From NCBI GenBank assembly GCA_910589395.1, contig CAJUTL010000040.1, positions 1-23,196 of the forward strand: a stretch of 23,196 bases of DNA. The letters run 5' to 3'. The notes under the pieces were generated by a model, which worked only from the letters and a program-made list of their open reading frames with translations, did no database searches and was not told where the DNA came from. Every line of letters starts with the position of its first letter. Position 1 is the first letter of the stretch. A program made the translations under genes and the position numbers. Source of the stretch: an uncultured Oscillospiraceae bacterium (lineage in GTDB: Bacteria; Bacillota_A; Clostridia; Oscillospirales; Acutalibacteraceae). Below are positions 23,000 to 23,196 of this stretch, piece by piece.

Positions 23000-23109
23000 T
23001 GTCATTCTGAGGAGCATAGCGACGAAGAATCTCGCCCTTCAAAAGACCCGAAGGGCGAGATTCTTCACCGAGAAAGCAAGGTTGCCTTGCTTTCTGTTCA
23101 GGAATGACA
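23000..23109. repeat. Foldback repeat family A, copy A8
   Basis: Runs from TGTCATTCTGAGGAGCATAG to TTCAGGAATGACA, with AGAATCTCGCCCTT mirrored by GGGCGAGATTCTTC and the hairpin GAAAGCAAGGTTGCCTTGCT at the right. Confidence 0.8.
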
Positions 23110-23154
23110 GGAGGAGAGTAAGCGGCTCTCCTCTAAATTATAGTTTAGCACACA

Positions 23155-23196
23155 CCCTTGGCTTTCTCGCCTGTCGGCTCGGTTGCTGTGCCCCGG
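23155..23196. repeat. Foldback repeat family B, partial copy B4 at window end
   Basis: CCCTTGGCTTTCTCGCCTGTC follows a GTTTAGCACACA end, as CCCTTGGCTCCCC follows TTAGCACAAA in B1. The window ends inside the element. Confidence 0.5.

Larger units (their letters stand above)
22453..23196. repeat. Intergenic repeat cassette 9 (three A foldbacks and a partial B)
   Basis: No gene is seen to the window end. AGATGGCTGATTTTGAATG follows the terminator, then GGCGAGGCGCCGCGGCCACT (22483-22502) with CCTGCTTGGTGCAGG, end GATAAATTATAGTTTTACAC (22558-22577), foldback A6, inverted end GTTAAATTTCAATTCATC (22729-22746), foldback A7, end CGATAAATTTAGTTTAGCG (22925-22943), TAGTCGTTAGCTGTTAGTAG words, foldback A8, end TAAATTATAGTTTAGCACAC (23134-23153) and the left part of a B element. 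Three consecutive foldbacks make this the densest stretch. Confidence 0.65.

Noticed and set aside
16960..23196. The recurring TGTCATTCTGAGG elements as a CRISPR array
   Set aside because: Copies are around 100 bp, irregularly spaced over kilobases, in both orientations and without uniform spacers or cas genes.

Overview
The window looks like chromosomal DNA of a low-abundance-of-operons, GC-rich Firmicute of the class Clostridia, most likely a gut member of the Oscillospiraceae/Ruminococcaceae group. The basis is indirect: strong AGGAGG-type ribosome sites, sigma-A-like promoters with 17-bp spacers, GTP-type PEP carboxykinase, beta-galactosidase and GH32 sugar hydrolases, an MGDG-synthase-like glycosyltransferase next to a PlsY homologue, and intergenic repeats of the kind common in gut clostridia. 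No rRNA, tRNA, CRISPR array, integrase or transposase was seen.

Layout. 1-500: repeat-filled spacer. 501-3551 (-): LacZ-type GH2 beta-galactosidase. 3727-6816 (+): a large membrane glycosyltransferase with two GT-C halves; the two genes diverge from a 175-bp region with overlapping promoters and an inverted repeat. 7114-8013 (+): metallo-beta-lactamase-fold hydrolase. 8721-9392 (+): Crp/Fnr regulator, followed by a three-gene ABC importer (9836-12417, +) whose permease and ATPase genes are separated by a structured repeat. 12797-13305 (-): two tandem small cysteine-rich paralogues, one with a frameshift, divergent from a 73-residue XRE regulator (13447-13668, +) across an inverted-repeat operator. 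13879-14970 (+): compact GH32 fructosidase. 15106-16917 (+): glycolipid glycosyltransferase and PlsY-like acyltransferase, a membrane-lipid pair. 17339-18151 (-): membrane-anchored C39-like protease. 18624-19835 (-): secreted coiled-coil M23 peptidase. 20611-22386 (+): PEP carboxykinase. 22387-23196: repeats.

How the genes fit together: the catalogue is housekeeping and accessory metabolism of a saccharolytic anaerobe (galactoside and fructoside hydrolysis, PEP/oxaloacetate interconversion), envelope work (glycolipid synthesis, protein or polymer glycosylation, cell-wall hydrolysis) and one uncharacterised ABC uptake system with a probable linked regulator.

The most unusual feature is the intergenic DNA. 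Nearly every gap over 300 bp is built from the same short modules in much the same order: terminator T-tract, AGATGCTGGAT-type tandem words, a small GC hairpin, AT-rich words such as ATTGCTAATT, a GATAAATTATAGTTT end, one of two large foldback elements (A or B), and an inverted GTTAAATTTCAATTTAGC-type end. The second most interesting locus is the cysteine-rich paralogue pair with its regulator. All functional calls rest on motif recognition by eye; no database search was run.
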